From Eubacterium sp. (lineage in GTDB: Bacteria; Bacillota; Clostridia; Lachnospirales; Lachnospiraceae), in the NCBI GenBank assembly GCA_017541035.1, contig JAFXZW010000054.1, positions 1 through 52,725 on the forward strand: DNA of 52,725 nucleotides. The letters are read 5' to 3'. Below are positions 35,225 through 44,671 of the stretch, one piece after another (position 1 is the first letter of the stretch; every line of letters starts with the position of its first letter). Both the position numbers and the translations under genes were made by a program. Below the pieces are notes generated by a model that was not told the DNA's origin, ran no database searches, and was given only the letters and a program-made list of their open reading frames with translations.

Positions 35225-37012
35225 TTGTCTGGGATAAATAAGAAAACAAAGATCAAAAAGAAAAACCGCAAGCTTTCCTTTCAGGTGGGGCTTATCTCAC
35301 TGACCTTTTTTCTTGCGACACTTTGCATTTCGGTGCCTGTGCTGTTAACGGTCATAAGACGCGCTTACCTTAAGGCCAAGGAAGAGTGCTTCGATCTGGA
35401 TCTCAAGTCGATCCGGAATGAGGTGGTGCTTCGTGCCCGGCATACGTCCTGGCTCTTTTCATATATGAGAGAGAAGCCGGATGATTTCAGAAGGACACTC
35501 ACCGATGAAGAAAATGAAATCAGAAACAGCAAAGAATATGGGGGCGAGCTGGAGAACTTTATTCGGGATGAGTCCATAGATCCCGAGTCACTTTCCGCTA
35601 CGAAGCAGCTGTTATTTGCGAGAGATATGATCCAACAGCTGGAGAAGGATATTGAGGAAAAGCAGGAAACAATCGATGCGGAAATCCTGATCCTTGGTTT
35701 ATATAAAGAGGATGGGGTTTTTATTTACATGCATGATTCGCCTGTCAAAACAGAGAATGAAATTGCAACTGTGATCCCGTTAATTGAAGAAGGACACAGT
35801 GTTTTGGACGATCTTCGCAACGCTGACAGGTCAGATCCGGATAAAACCTATTATGAAATGGCTGAATCAAAAGGCATAGCATACTATATAGGCTATCTTC
35901 CGGTTTATTTCCACGACGGATCAGGTTGTACGATCTGTATCATGCATGACTGGAGCAAGTACCGCGATCTGACGATTCAACGCCTTATTGTCTTTATCGT
36001 GGTTGGTATTTTTGTATTGCTTATTCTGAATGTTATGCTGGTGCTCCTGATTTACCGGAAGGCCATCAAACCGGTGGAGAGGATCAAGGAAGGAGTAGTG
36101 GAGTACAAAGACAACAAGGATGCCGAAGCGGTTTCCTGTAAAATGGGACAGATCCAGTCAAGAAATGAGATCGGTGTGCTTGCAGACAGTTTTGCCGACA
36201 TGGTGACTGAGGTTGAAAGGTACTCCCGGGAAAACCTGAAACTGAATACGGAAAAGGAGAGGATCAATACCGAACTGTCCCTGGCAAAAAATATCCAGAG
36301 CAGTGTGTTGCCGAATGTGTTCCCTGCCTTTCCGGAGAGAAAGGATTTTGAACTATATGCATCCATGAACCCGGCCAGGGAAGTGGGAGGAGATTTCTAT
36401 AATTTCTTTATGATTGATGATGATCATCTTTGTCTTATGATTGCCGATGTAAGCGGAAAGGGAGTTCCTGCGGCCCTTTTTATGATGGCTTCCAAAATCA
36501 TTCTGGAGAATCAGGCCATGCAGGGAAAGTCACCTGCCAGGATCGTAACCGATACCAACAGGATCATCAGTGCAAATAATAAGGAGATGCTTTTTGTAAC
36601 GGTATGGTTAGGTATTCTGGAGCTTTCAACGGGTAAGCTGACTGCTGTGAACGCCGGCCATGAACCTCCGGTGATCATGGGAGAAAACGGAAGCTTCGAG
36701 ATGTATGAAGATGAACATTTCCTTTTTGTCGGTATTATGGAAGATATGGAATACGGTGAATATGAACTGACTCTGAAGCCCGGTTCAAAGCTGTTCGTTT
36801 ATACGGATGGCGTTCCTGAGGCAACAAACGGCAGGGATGAGCTTTTTGGGACGGACAGGATGATCCGGGCCCTGAATCATGCAGTGCAGTCTTCTCCTGA
36901 GGAGATCCTTCAAACTGTCCAACAGGCAGTCGATGATTTTGTACAGGAGGCTGAACAGTTCGACGATCTCACCATGCTTTGTGTTGATTATCGTGGACCA
37001 GCTGGAAAATAG
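35225..37012 (+). CDS. Transmembrane HAMP-PP2C (SpoIIE/RsbU-type) phosphatase, copy 1
   Basis: The 595-residue protein has one membrane helix at 21-44, an outside sensor region of about 210 residues, a second helix at 254-277, a HAMP-like linker to about 333 and a short coiled coil. A PP2C/SpoIIE domain follows from about 365 to the end. Metal-site motifs are present: V-G-G-D-F-Y (387-392), A-D-V-S-G-K-G (407-413), Y-T-D-G-V-P-E-A and D-D-L-T-M-L near the end. Such enzymes dephosphorylate STAS proteins in answer to an outside signal. The TTG start is supported by GGAGA 9 bp upstream and lies one base after the STAS stop. Confidence 0.85.
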   Translation: MSGINKKTKIKKKNRKLSFQVGLISLTFFLATLCISVPVLLTVIRRAYLKAKEECFDLDLKSIRNEVVLRARHTSWLFSYMREKPDDFRRTLTDEENEIRNSKEYGGELENFIRDESIDPESLSATKQLLFARDMIQQLEKDIEEKQETIDAEILILGLYKEDGVFIYMHDSPVKTENEIATVIPLIEEGHSVLDDLRNADRSDPDKTYYEMAESKGIAYYIGYLPVYFHDGSGCTICIMHDWSKYRDLTIQRLIVFIVVGIFVLLILNVMLVLLIYRKAIKPVERIKEGVVEYKDNKDAEAVSCKMGQIQSRNEIGVLADSFADMVTEVERYSRENLKLNTEKERINTELSLAKNIQSSVLPNVFPAFPERKDFELYASMNPAREVGGDFYNFFMIDDDHLCLMIADVSGKGVPAALFMMASKIILENQAMQGKSPARIVTDTNRIISANNKEMLFVTVWLGILELSTGKLTAVNAGHEPPVIMGENGSFEMYEDEHFLFVGIMEDMEYGEYELTLKPGSKLFVYTDGVPEATNGRDELFGTDRMIRALNHAVQSSPEEILQTVQQAVDDFVQEAEQFDDLTMLCVDYRGPAGK

Positions 37013-37045
37013 GCATTTCGGGATGCAACCGACAGGGATATAACC

Positions 37046-38839
37046 ATGAAAAAGGAAGAAAAAAATAAATACCGTTCGCTTGACCGGACAAAATTCAGCC
37101 TGGCAGTACAGGTACTGATCTTCTCCATACTGGCTACACTTCTGACAGCTTTTGTGTCAGGGGTTATATTAAACAGAAATGCCAAAAAGTCTGTTGATTC
37201 TGAGAGAGAAAAACTGGCAGATAAAATCACCATGGATATGGTGTCTACCGTAAAAGGTTATCCTGCCTATGAATGGCTTTTTGCGTACTGGTATGAGCAC
37301 AGGGATGAGCTTGATGTTGAATATGAGCTGACGGATGTTACGAGAAACAAGGCCAGTGAATTCAGCCGAAGGAATCCCGGACTTGTGATTCATTATGTCA
37401 CAGCGGAACAGGCGGAAGCCTTATCTGCCGAGGACCAGAAGCTTTATGCGGAAATCGTATATAACCAGCTTGTTAATATCCTGAATTATCTGAAGGAAAT
37501 CTATGAACCGTCCTATTTAAGCCTTATTCTCATGAATCCCGATTATACAGAAGGAACTTTTCTTGTAAGCGGGGCATCCCGGACACAGAAAAGAGGAACA
37601 AATTATGACGAAGCCTATGTGATCGGCGTAACTGTGGAAGCAACGGCGGAACAAAAGGAAAATATGCTGGAGGCACAGGCCGGAGGAAGTAGCCTGGCTT
37701 CATCCGGTGATTATGTTGATTCCTTCGAGTATGTGCAGGATATTCTGAATGGACGCCATATCGTGGCAGGCGTCACATTTGATGTCTCGGGATTAAAAAA
37801 AGAGATTAAATACCAGGTTACGGGCGGTATGCTCCGGTTTACCCTTTTGCAGCTTCTGCTTGCTGTCGCTCTTTACATCCTGGTTTATTTTTATGCGGTA
37901 CGCCCCGTGGAACAGATCCAGAAAAATGTCTGGATCTATAAAGAAGAAAAGGACAGTAAAAAGGTTCTGAAGGATCTTTCCAATATAAAGGTCCGAAACG
38001 AATTGGGAGCTCTGTCCTCGGATATTTCCGACATGGTTGTTTCCATTGATAATTATGTCGAAGAGATTCAAAACATTACTGCTGAAAAAGAAAAAATAGC
38101 CGCGGAGCTCAGTGTGGCAAATCGTATTCAGGCTGAAATGCTGCCGTCCACATTTCCTGCTTTTCCCGGACGCAAAGAATTTGATCTTTACGCTACGATG
38201 GATCCGGCCAAGGAGGTAGGCGGAGATTTTTACGATTTCTTCCTTCTGGATCAGAACCACATCGTTCTGGTGATTGCCGATGTGTCGGGAAAAAGCATAC
38301 CGGCTGCTCTTTTTATGGTGAATTCCAAAACCCGGCTTCAGAATCAGGCAAATGTCGGAAAAACTCCGGCTGAGATCCTGGAAGCTGTGAATCACCAACT
38401 TTGCGAAGGGAATGAAAGCGGATTCTTCGTGACCGTGTGGATCGCGATCATCGACCTAACAACCGGAAAGGGTGTGGCCGCCAATGCGGGACATGAACAT
38501 CCGGTGATCCGTCGAGCAGGAGGCGAGTATGAAACCGTGATTTATCGCCATTCTCCGGCGGTGGGTGTGGTTGACGGAATCTCTTTCAGGGAGCATGAGT
38601 TCGAACTGCATCCCGGGGACCGGATCTACGTCTATACGGATGGGGTTCCGGAAGCCACCAATGAAAAGGATGAACTTTTCGGCGTGGATCGGATGCTGAA
38701 ATCTCTGAATTCTCATAGGGATGATTCCCTGAAGCAGCTGCTTCCTCATGTGAAGGAGGATATCGATACCTTCGTCGGGGCGGCTCCGCAATTCGATGAT
38801 ATTACAATGTTGGGATTTGATTATTATGGTCCGTTGTAA
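37046..38839 (+). CDS. Transmembrane HAMP-PP2C (SpoIIE/RsbU-type) phosphatase, copy 2
   Basis: This 597-residue paralogue of the preceding gene has the same plan: membrane helices at about 20-45 and 266-288, an outside region between them, a HAMP-like linker, and a C-terminal PP2C domain with V-G-G-D-F-Y, A-D-V-S-G-K-S, Y-T-D-G-V-P-E-A and D-D-I-T-M-L. The outside domains of the two copies look diverged, while the catalytic ends are close. That suggests two different signals feeding the same kind of STAS substrate. A strong terminator follows. Confidence 0.85.
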   Translation: MKKEEKNKYRSLDRTKFSLAVQVLIFSILATLLTAFVSGVILNRNAKKSVDSEREKLADKITMDMVSTVKGYPAYEWLFAYWYEHRDELDVEYELTDVTRNKASEFSRRNPGLVIHYVTAEQAEALSAEDQKLYAEIVYNQLVNILNYLKEIYEPSYLSLILMNPDYTEGTFLVSGASRTQKRGTNYDEAYVIGVTVEATAEQKENMLEAQAGGSSLASSGDYVDSFEYVQDILNGRHIVAGVTFDVSGLKKEIKYQVTGGMLRFTLLQLLLAVALYILVYFYAVRPVEQIQKNVWIYKEEKDSKKVLKDLSNIKVRNELGALSSDISDMVVSIDNYVEEIQNITAEKEKIAAELSVANRIQAEMLPSTFPAFPGRKEFDLYATMDPAKEVGGDFYDFFLLDQNHIVLVIADVSGKSIPAALFMVNSKTRLQNQANVGKTPAEILEAVNHQLCEGNESGFFVTVWIAIIDLTTGKGVAANAGHEHPVIRRAGGEYETVIYRHSPAVGVVDGISFREHEFELHPGDRIYVYTDGVPEATNEKDELFGVDRMLKSLNSHRDDSLKQLLPHVKEDIDTFVGAAPQFDDITMLGFDYYGPL

Positions 38840-38997
38840 GACGAAAGATCCTTCATTTCACGCAGAACGTCATCTGATCAATATACCAGGAGTTTTTGAC
38901 GGAAAAACCGAATTGAACGATCAGACGAATAACGTTATGGTGCATTATCATAGACGATCAGAAGCAGGGTGACCTATCTCATATCATATCTCAAAAT

Positions 38998-39040
38998 ACG
39001 GGCATGGATTTCTCGATAATGAAATCTATGCTCGTTTTAT
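38998..39040 (+). terminator. Rho-independent terminator after the PP2C genes
   Basis: A 15-bp stem (ACGGGCATGGATTTC against GAAATCTATGCTCGT, two G-T pairs) with an 8-base loop is followed by TTTATTCTGTT. Confidence 0.8.
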
Positions 39041-39162
39041 TCTGTTAAAAGATTCAGGTGGTTTTTCATCTGATATTTTTTGAAATACCGTTATTCCATG
39101 ATAAAAAAGAAACGACTTTTCCCCCGCAGGATTGCCTGATATCAGGATATCACAGATTTTTC

Positions 39163-39191
39163 TTGCGAAAAGAAGTCGATTGAAGTAAAAT
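39163..39191 (+). promoter_or_regulatory. Predicted hisZ promoter
   Basis: TTGCGA at 39163-39168 and TAAAAT at 39186-39191 have a 17-bp spacer. This places the transcript start close to 39199, which supports the ATG at 39225 as the real hisZ start. Confidence 0.5.
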
Positions 39192-39224
39192 ATTATATCT
39201 ATGTGTAAAAGAGGAGAATTGGAA

Positions 39225-40493
39225 ATGAAAGAAACCCTGCTTCATACCCCGGAAGGGGTCAGGGATGTTTATGGTGACGAATGCCGGTGGAAAAACCAGC
39301 TGCTGCAGAGCATCCATCATGTTCTGCACCTGTACAGTTACCATGATATCGAAACACCCAGTTTTGAATATTTTAATATTTTTAATATGGAAAAGGGATC
39401 TGCACATTCCAATGAAATGTACAAGTTCTTCGACAGGGAGAATAATACTCTGGTCTTAAGACCGGATTTTACTCCCAGTGTGGCACGCTGTGTGGCAAAA
39501 TACTATGCGGATGAAGAACTACCCATCCGACTCTGCTATCAGGGAAAGACATTCCGGAATACACCGCAGCATCAGGGAAAACCGAGTATTGTGACACAGG
39601 CCGGATGTGAACTGATCAATGATGATTCCTCGGCTGCCGATGCAGAGGTGCTTTCCTGCGTGATTGACTGTCTGAAAGCCTCCGGTCTGACGGAGTTTCA
39701 GATTGTGATCGGGGAAGTGGATTACTTCCGTGGGATGATGGCAGAGGCGGGAATCGGTGCCGAAGAAGAGGAGGAGATCCGGGATCTCATCCAGATCCGT
39801 AATTTTTTCGGCCTCAGCGAATATGTGACGAATCTGGAAATGCCGGAACATATCCGGGAAGCCCTTTCCGGCTTTGACCGTTTTGTCGGCGGCCTTGAGA
39901 TTCTGGAGATCGCAGAGGGCTGTACGGAAGACAGCAGGGCACTCAACGCCATTGATCGTCTTCGGAAGGTCTACAGTGCTCTCAGCTTTTACGGGTATGA
40001 CAAGTACATCAACATTGATCTTGGCATGTTGAACGGATATGATTATTATACAGGCATTGTATTCAGCGGCTATACCTATGGAACAGGTGCACCGGTGGTA
40101 AAGGGCGGCCGTTACAATAATCTGATGCAGCAATTCGGAAAGGATGCTCCGGCCATCGGCTTTGCCATTGACCTGGATTCCCTGATGACCGGTCTGAATC
40201 ATCAGCAGATCATACCGAAAAGTCCTGTGGACCGAGCTCTGGTGGTTTATCCCGTGGAGTTCCAGGAGCCGGCAGTGGTTCTCGGAAAACAGCTCAGAAA
40301 TGAAGAAATCAAAACGGAACTGATCAGGAAATCCATGCGTCATGCTCTGACGGAATATTTGTCTTATGCTGACAGGAACCGTGTCAGTGTGGTTTATTAT
40401 TTTCTTTCCGAGAACCGTGTGCTGGTCAGTGATCGATTGAAGAAAGAAGAAAAAGAGGTGAATTTCGCCGATCTTTTGAAGGAGGAGCAATAG
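39225..40493 (+). CDS. hisZ: ATP phosphoribosyltransferase regulatory subunit HisZ
   Basis: The 422-residue protein is a class II tRNA-synthetase-like protein (HisRS paralogue). It pairs with short HisG for the first step of histidine synthesis. It has the T-P-E-G-V-R-D opening, the [10 protein letters not shown] motif 2 near residue 78, and G-G-R-Y-N-N-L near residue 294. It lacks a full HisRS anticodon-binding domain. The ATG at 39225 is preferred over the in-frame ATG at 39201 because GAGGAG lies at the right distance and the family start M-K-x-x-L-L-x-T-P-E-G fits. The stop is one base before hisG. Confidence 0.9.
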   Translation: MKETLLHTPEGVRDVYGDECRWKNQLLQSIHHVLHLYSYHDIETPSFEYFNIFNMEKGSAHSNEMYKFFDRENNTLVLRPDFTPSVARCVAKYYADEELPIRLCYQGKTFRNTPQHQGKPSIVTQAGCELINDDSSAADAEVLSCVIDCLKASGLTEFQIVIGEVDYFRGMMAEAGIGAEEEEEIRDLIQIRNFFGLSEYVTNLEMPEHIREALSGFDRFVGGLEILEIAEGCTEDSRALNAIDRLRKVYSALSFYGYDKYINIDLGMLNGYDYYTGIVFSGYTYGTGAPVVKGGRYNNLMQQFGKDAPAIGFAIDLDSLMTGLNHQQIIPKSPVDRALVVYPVEFQEPAVVLGKQLRNEEIKTELIRKSMRHALTEYLSYADRNRVSVVYYFLSENRVLVSDRLKKEEKEVNFADLLKEEQ

Positions 40494-40494
40494 G

Positions 40495-41151
40495 ATGCGT
40501 TATCTCACATTTGCCCTGGCTAAGGGGCGGCTTGCGAAGAAATCCATGGCACTCTTCGAGAAGATCGGGATTACCTGCGAAGAGATGAAGGATCCGGATA
40601 CACGAAAGCTCATTTTTACCAATGAGGAGCTGGGGATGCGCTTCTTCCTGGCTAAGCCGGGAGATGTGCCCACCTATGTTGAATACGGTGTGGCGGATAT
40701 CGGAGTGGTCGGAAAGGATACCATCCTTGAGGAAGGAAGGAATCTGTATGAGGTACTGGATCTCAAATACGGTGCCTGCCGTATGTGTGTCTGCGGACCG
40801 GAAAGCGCAGCAGAGCTTCTGAAAAGGAATGAGATCATCCGTGTTGCCACCAAGTATCCGAATATCGCAAAGAATTATTTTAAGAACAAGAAGAATCAGA
40901 GCGTGGAGATCATCAAGCTGAACGGCTCCGTAGAACTGGCTCCCATTGTGGGTCTGGCGGATGTGATCGTCGATATCGTGGAAACCGGTTCCACGCTGAA
41001 GGAGAACGGGCTTCAGGTCCTGGAAGAAGTAAGCCATCTTTCCGCCCGGATCGTAGTAAATCAGGTGAGTCTGAAAATGGAGCACGAAAGAATACGAAAG
41101 TTCCTTACGGATGTCAATGAAGCGCTGAAATCCGAACAGGTTTCATCCTGA
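40495..41151 (+). CDS. hisG: ATP phosphoribosyltransferase catalytic subunit, short form
   Basis: The 218-residue protein is the short HisG that needs HisZ for activity. It catalyses condensation of ATP with PRPP. Signs are the F-A-L-A-K-G-R-L start, the [17 protein letters not shown] segment near residue 58, and the [15 protein letters not shown] loop near residue 161. The C-terminal regulatory ACT-like domain of long HisG is absent, as expected beside hisZ. Confidence 0.93.
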   Translation: MRYLTFALAKGRLAKKSMALFEKIGITCEEMKDPDTRKLIFTNEELGMRFFLAKPGDVPTYVEYGVADIGVVGKDTILEEGRNLYEVLDLKYGACRMCVCGPESAAELLKRNEIIRVATKYPNIAKNYFKNKKNQSVEIIKLNGSVELAPIVGLADVIVDIVETGSTLKENGLQVLEEVSHLSARIVVNQVSLKMEHERIRKFLTDVNEALKSEQVSS

Positions 41152-41189
41152 GGTATAATGAAAAGAGATCGATACAGAGGAGAACAACC

Positions 41190-42476
41190 ATGCGTATAAT
41201 TAAGGCAACACCGGAAATAAGAGCAAATATCCAGGGAATGATCAAGCGTTCCCAGGATGATTTCGGCCCCTATGAAAAAACAGTAAAGGAAATCCTGGAA
41301 GCTGTACATACCGAAGGCGACAAGGCGCTCCTTTCCTATACCGAGCGCTTTGATAAGGCGAGTCTCACACCGGAAACCATGCGTGTATCCGAGGCAGAGA
41401 TTGCAGCCGCCTATGAAGAGGTGGAGCCGTCTCTGCTGGATGTGATCCGGAAGGCCATCAGGAATATAGAGGAATATCACGAGCTGCAAAAGCGAAATAG
41501 CTGGATCACCACAAAGCCGGACGGAAGCATCCTCGGGCAGAAGATAACGCCCGTTGAATACGCCGGAATCTATGTCCCCGGCGGCAAGGCCGCCTATCCG
41601 TCAACTGTATTGATGAATGTGGTTCCTGCCCGTGTAGCCGGAGTTCCCAATATTGTAATGACCACCCCCTGTAATGCAGAGGGTAAGGTATACGCCAACA
41701 CTCTTGTCGCCGCAAAGGAAGCAGGCGTTACGGAGATCTATAAATGCGGCGGCGCACAGGCGATTGCGGCCCTGGCTTATGGTACCGAAACCATCCCCAA
41801 GGTGGATAAGATCGTCGGCCCCGGAAATATCTTTGTAGCCCTGGCAAAGCGTCTTGTATTCGGACATGTCAGTATTGATTCCATAGCCGGCCCCAGCGAG
41901 ATCCTGGTTCTGGCTGATGAAACACCGGAACCGAAATATGTTGCCGCGGATCTGCTTTCCCAGGCTGAGCATGATGAAATGGCATCCGCTGTCCTGGTTA
42001 CCACCAGCATGGAGCTTGCGGAAAAGGTGTCCGAATGGGTGGATCATTTTACTGCAAAGCTGGAGCGGAAGGAGATCATAGAGAAGTCTCTGGATCAGTT
42101 CGGTTACATTTTCGTCGCGGAGTCTATGGAGGATGCTATCGATATCGCCAATGACATTGCACCGGAGCATATGGAGATCCTGACGAAGGACCCCTTCGGG
42201 ACCATGACGAAGATCCGCAATGCCGGAGCCATGTTCCTTGGAGAATATTCCTCAGAGCCTTTGGGAGATTATTTTGCAGGGCCGAATCATGTCCTTCCCA
42301 CTAACGGAACCGCACGATTCTTCTCGCCTCTCGGCGTGGATGACTTCATCAAGAAGTCCAGCATTATCTGCTATTCCCGTGATGCACTCGAAAGGGTACA
42401 TGAGGATATCGAAACCTTTGCCAGGGCAGAGGGACTTACGGCTCATGCGAACTCCATTAAGGTAAGATTCGAGTAA
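41190..42476 (+). CDS. hisD: Histidinol dehydrogenase
   Basis: The 428-residue enzyme performs the last two oxidations to histidine with NAD and zinc. It shows [11 protein letters not shown] near residue 129, G-P-G-N-I-F-V near 210, S-I-A-G-P-S-E near 234, Q-A-E-H-D near 262 and G-P-N-H-V-L-P-T near 367. Length is normal. A TATAAT-like box lies at 41154, 35 bp before the ATG, but without a convincing -35 element, so co-transcription with hisG is the simplest reading. Confidence 0.95.
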   Translation: MRIIKATPEIRANIQGMIKRSQDDFGPYEKTVKEILEAVHTEGDKALLSYTERFDKASLTPETMRVSEAEIAAAYEEVEPSLLDVIRKAIRNIEEYHELQKRNSWITTKPDGSILGQKITPVEYAGIYVPGGKAAYPSTVLMNVVPARVAGVPNIVMTTPCNAEGKVYANTLVAAKEAGVTEIYKCGGAQAIAALAYGTETIPKVDKIVGPGNIFVALAKRLVFGHVSIDSIAGPSEILVLADETPEPKYVAADLLSQAEHDEMASAVLVTTSMELAEKVSEWVDHFTAKLERKEIIEKSLDQFGYIFVAESMEDAIDIANDIAPEHMEILTKDPFGTMTKIRNAGAMFLGEYSSEPLGDYFAGPNHVLPTNGTARFFSPLGVDDFIKKSSIICYSRDALERVHEDIETFARAEGLTAHANSIKVRFE

Positions 42477-42508
42477 AGGCCCCGGGGGCAGACAGAAAGG
42501 AGCATTCA

Positions 42509-43102
42509 ATGGACGAAAGAAAAGGCGTGATCACACGCACAACCGGTGAAACCGACATTACCATGATCCTGGATCTGGATGGATCCGGGGTAGCTTCTGT
42601 GGATACCGGTATCGGTTTTTTTGATCACATGCTGAACAGTTTTGCCAGGCACGGCTTCTTTGATCTTTCCCTCAGTACAAAGGGAGATCTCTATGTAGAC
42701 AGCCACCATACCATCGAGGATGTGGGAATCGTGCTTGGAAAAGCCATAAAGGAGGCGGTAGGTGATAAAAAAGGAATCCGCCGGTATGCCTCCTTTATCA
42801 TGCCCATGGATGAGGCGCTGATCCTTTGTGCTGTGGATCTGTCCGGCAGACCGTACCTTTCCTATGACCTGAATCTGACCGTACCCCGTGTAGGTTATTT
42901 TGATACGGAAATGACGAAGGAATTCTTCTATGCGGTATCCTATGCCGCTGAAATGAATCTGCATCTTCGCCAGCTTTCCGGCAGCAATAATCATCACATT
43001 ATCGAGGCTGCCTTCAAAGCCTTTGCCAATGCGCTGCATATCGCAACCCGCATTGATGAAAGGCTTGACGGAGATGTACTCTCTACTAAGGGGAGTTTAT
43101 AA
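42509..43102 (+). CDS. hisB: Imidazoleglycerol-phosphate dehydratase
   Basis: The 197-residue enzyme is of the monofunctional type and dehydrates imidazole glycerol phosphate using manganese. Both metal-binding motifs are present: H-H-T-I-E-D near residue 71 and N-N-H-H-I-I-E near 160, with F-F-D-H-M-L near 38. An AAAGGAG site precedes the ATG. It is 32 bp after hisD. Confidence 0.95.
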   Translation: MDERKGVITRTTGETDITMILDLDGSGVASVDTGIGFFDHMLNSFARHGFFDLSLSTKGDLYVDSHHTIEDVGIVLGKAIKEAVGDKKGIRRYASFIMPMDEALILCAVDLSGRPYLSYDLNLTVPRVGYFDTEMTKEFFYAVSYAAEMNLHLRQLSGSNNHHIIEAAFKAFANALHIATRIDERLDGDVLSTKGSL

Positions 43103-43261
43103 GTTTCCTTTTTGTTCAGAAGTCCAGGTGTTTCGCATGATTGTCATGCCTTTTTTACGCAGCGGCTCCGCTCTCAATAAGGTCGTGACGCTATATGCCG
43201 GGCACCTGTTTGGCTGATAATATTAATTACCCGGTAGTATATCATGAAAGGGGGAAACCCT

Positions 43262-44524
43262 ATGGAAAACAGACTGATCATTCCCTGCGTCACAAAGGAT
43301 GACCCTGTGGCAGAAGCAAAGTTCTACAATGATACCGGCGCGGATGCTGTTGCTTTTTTTGACAGCGAAGCATCCCGCGAGGGGCTGGAGAAAAATATCC
43401 CGATCATAAAGGAAATCTCCAGAGTTGTGGATATCCCGATCATCGCCTGCGGCGGCGTTCGTCGGCTGGAGGATGTGAAGAAGCTGCTTTATGCCGGAGC
43501 TTCAAAGGTATGTATGAAATCTGCACCGCTTGAGAATATCGGCATCGTTCGTGAGGCCTCCGACCGTTTCGGATCCGAACGGATCATCGTAACCATCGAT
43601 CTTACGGAATGTGACGATCCGGTTGCCTATGGAAAGAAGCTGAAGGAAGCGGGTGCGGGAGAATTACTGCTTCTGCATTACGATCGGCTTTCGGACTATC
43701 CGGAACAGGTACAGAAGATTCGCCGGGAGGTAGGACTACCGGTCATTGCATCTTCTTACAGCATGGAGGGGAAAGAGATTGCTGAGCTGCTTGTGGCTAC
43801 TCAGGCGGAAACCATGAGCCTCTATAATCTGCAACAGCATGATGTGATGCAGATCAAGCATGCCTGCAGAGAAGCCGGGGTTCAGGTTAATCTTTTTGAG
43901 AGCTCCATGACATTTGATCAGTTCAAGGCAGATGAGAAAGGGCTTATTCCCTGTATCGTTCAGGACTATAAGACCGATGAGGTTCTGATGATGGCCTATA
44001 TGAATCGGGAATCCTTCGAGCAGACCATCCGTACCGGAAGAATGACCTATTATTCCCGCAGCCGTCAGGAGCTTTGGGTAAAGGGTGAGACCAGTGGACA
44101 TTTCCAGTTTGTGAAGTCCCTTACCATCGACTGCGATAAGGATACGCTTCTGGCGAAGGTTTCCCAGATCGGGGCAGCCTGCCACACGGGTAACCGGAGC
44201 TGCTTCTATACGCCGCTGGTAGAAAAGGCCTATGATGATACGAATCCTCTGACGATTTTTGAGGATGTCTATAAGGTGATCATGGACCGGAAAAACCGTC
44301 CCCGTGAAGGATCCTATACCAATTATCTTTTTGACAAGGGTATCGATAAGATCTTAAAGAAGTTTGGGGAGGAGGCAACCGAGGTGGTCATCGCCGCCAA
44401 GAATCCGGATGCTGAGGAGATAAAATACGAGATCTCTGATCTTCTGTACCATATGATGGTTCTCATGGCCGAACGTGGCGTAACATGGGAGGATGTAACG
44501 AGAGAACTGGCCGAAAGGAGGTAA
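43262..44524 (+). CDS. hisIE: Fusion of a degenerate HisF-like barrel with HisI (cyclohydrolase) and HisE (pyrophosphohydrolase)
   Basis: The protein is 420 residues from the ATG at 43262, chosen over 43244 because AGGGGGA then lies upstream instead of inside the gene. Residues 1-220 resemble HisF: I-P-C near 8, a V-A-F-F-D-S-E strand, [17 protein letters not shown]. The catalytic-Asp loop after I-P-C is missing and the late phosphate-binding Gly-Gly is not kept, so it is probably inactive as HisF. Residues 225-325 are HisI, with [14 protein letters not shown] for zinc. Residues 335-420 are HisE, with K-F-G-E-E-A-T-E-V. HisI and HisE catalyse consecutive steps. Confidence 0.88.
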   Translation: MENRLIIPCVTKDDPVAEAKFYNDTGADAVAFFDSEASREGLEKNIPIIKEISRVVDIPIIACGGVRRLEDVKKLLYAGASKVCMKSAPLENIGIVREASDRFGSERIIVTIDLTECDDPVAYGKKLKEAGAGELLLLHYDRLSDYPEQVQKIRREVGLPVIASSYSMEGKEIAELLVATQAETMSLYNLQQHDVMQIKHACREAGVQVNLFESSMTFDQFKADEKGLIPCIVQDYKTDEVLMMAYMNRESFEQTIRTGRMTYYSRSRQELWVKGETSGHFQFVKSLTIDCDKDTLLAKVSQIGAACHTGNRSCFYTPLVEKAYDDTNPLTIFEDVYKVIMDRKNRPREGSYTNYLFDKGIDKILKKFGEEATEVVIAAKNPDAEEIKYEISDLLYHMMVLMAERGVTWEDVTRELAERR

Positions 44525-44527
44525 CAT

Positions 44528-44671
44528 ATGTCGGATCTGTTTGCCGAGTTCGGCACATATCTAATAAAATACGTAGTATTTCTTGTACTTGCCGTTGCAG
44601 GGTTTATTGCCGGGACAAAATGGCGTAAAGTCAAGGACAGCAAGGAACAGAAGGAGGAAGAAAAGCAGTGA
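44528..44671 (+). CDS. Small single-span membrane protein coupled to alaS
   Basis: The 47-residue protein has an AAAGGAGGT binding site ideally spaced before its ATG. The sequence is a short N-terminus, one membrane helix at about residues 13-29 (Y-L-I-K-Y-V-V-F-L-V-L-A-V-A-G-F-I) and a highly charged Lys/Glu tail of 16 residues. Its TGA overlaps the GTG of alaS (GTGA), so alaS translation is probably coupled to it. I recognise no function. Confidence 0.75.
   Translation: MSDLFAEFGTYLIKYVVFLVLAVAGFIAGTKWRKVKDSKEQKEEEKQ

Larger units (their letters stand above)
38840..39224 (+). other. Intergenic region between the phosphatase genes and hisZ
   Basis: No coding sequence is supported here. It holds a terminator (38998-39040), a perfect 12-bp palindrome CCTGATATCAGG at 39135-39146 that could be an operator, and the hisZ promoter. 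No T-box specifier stem or conserved T-box sequence was found before the his genes. Confidence 0.6.

Noticed and set aside
38840-39200. A T-box or histidine riboswitch before hisZ
   Set aside because: No T-box consensus or specifier stem was found, and the predicted leader is only about 25 bases.
39201-39224. An earlier hisZ start at 39201
   Set aside because: It would lie within a few bases of the predicted transcript start and would place the GAGGAG binding site inside the coding region; the ATG at 39225 fits both signals and the family N-terminus.
43103-43261. A small gene or attenuator between hisB and the HisIE fusion
   Set aside because: No frame with a binding site and no hairpin with a T-tract is convincing; only a 5-bp hairpin near 43161 is visible.
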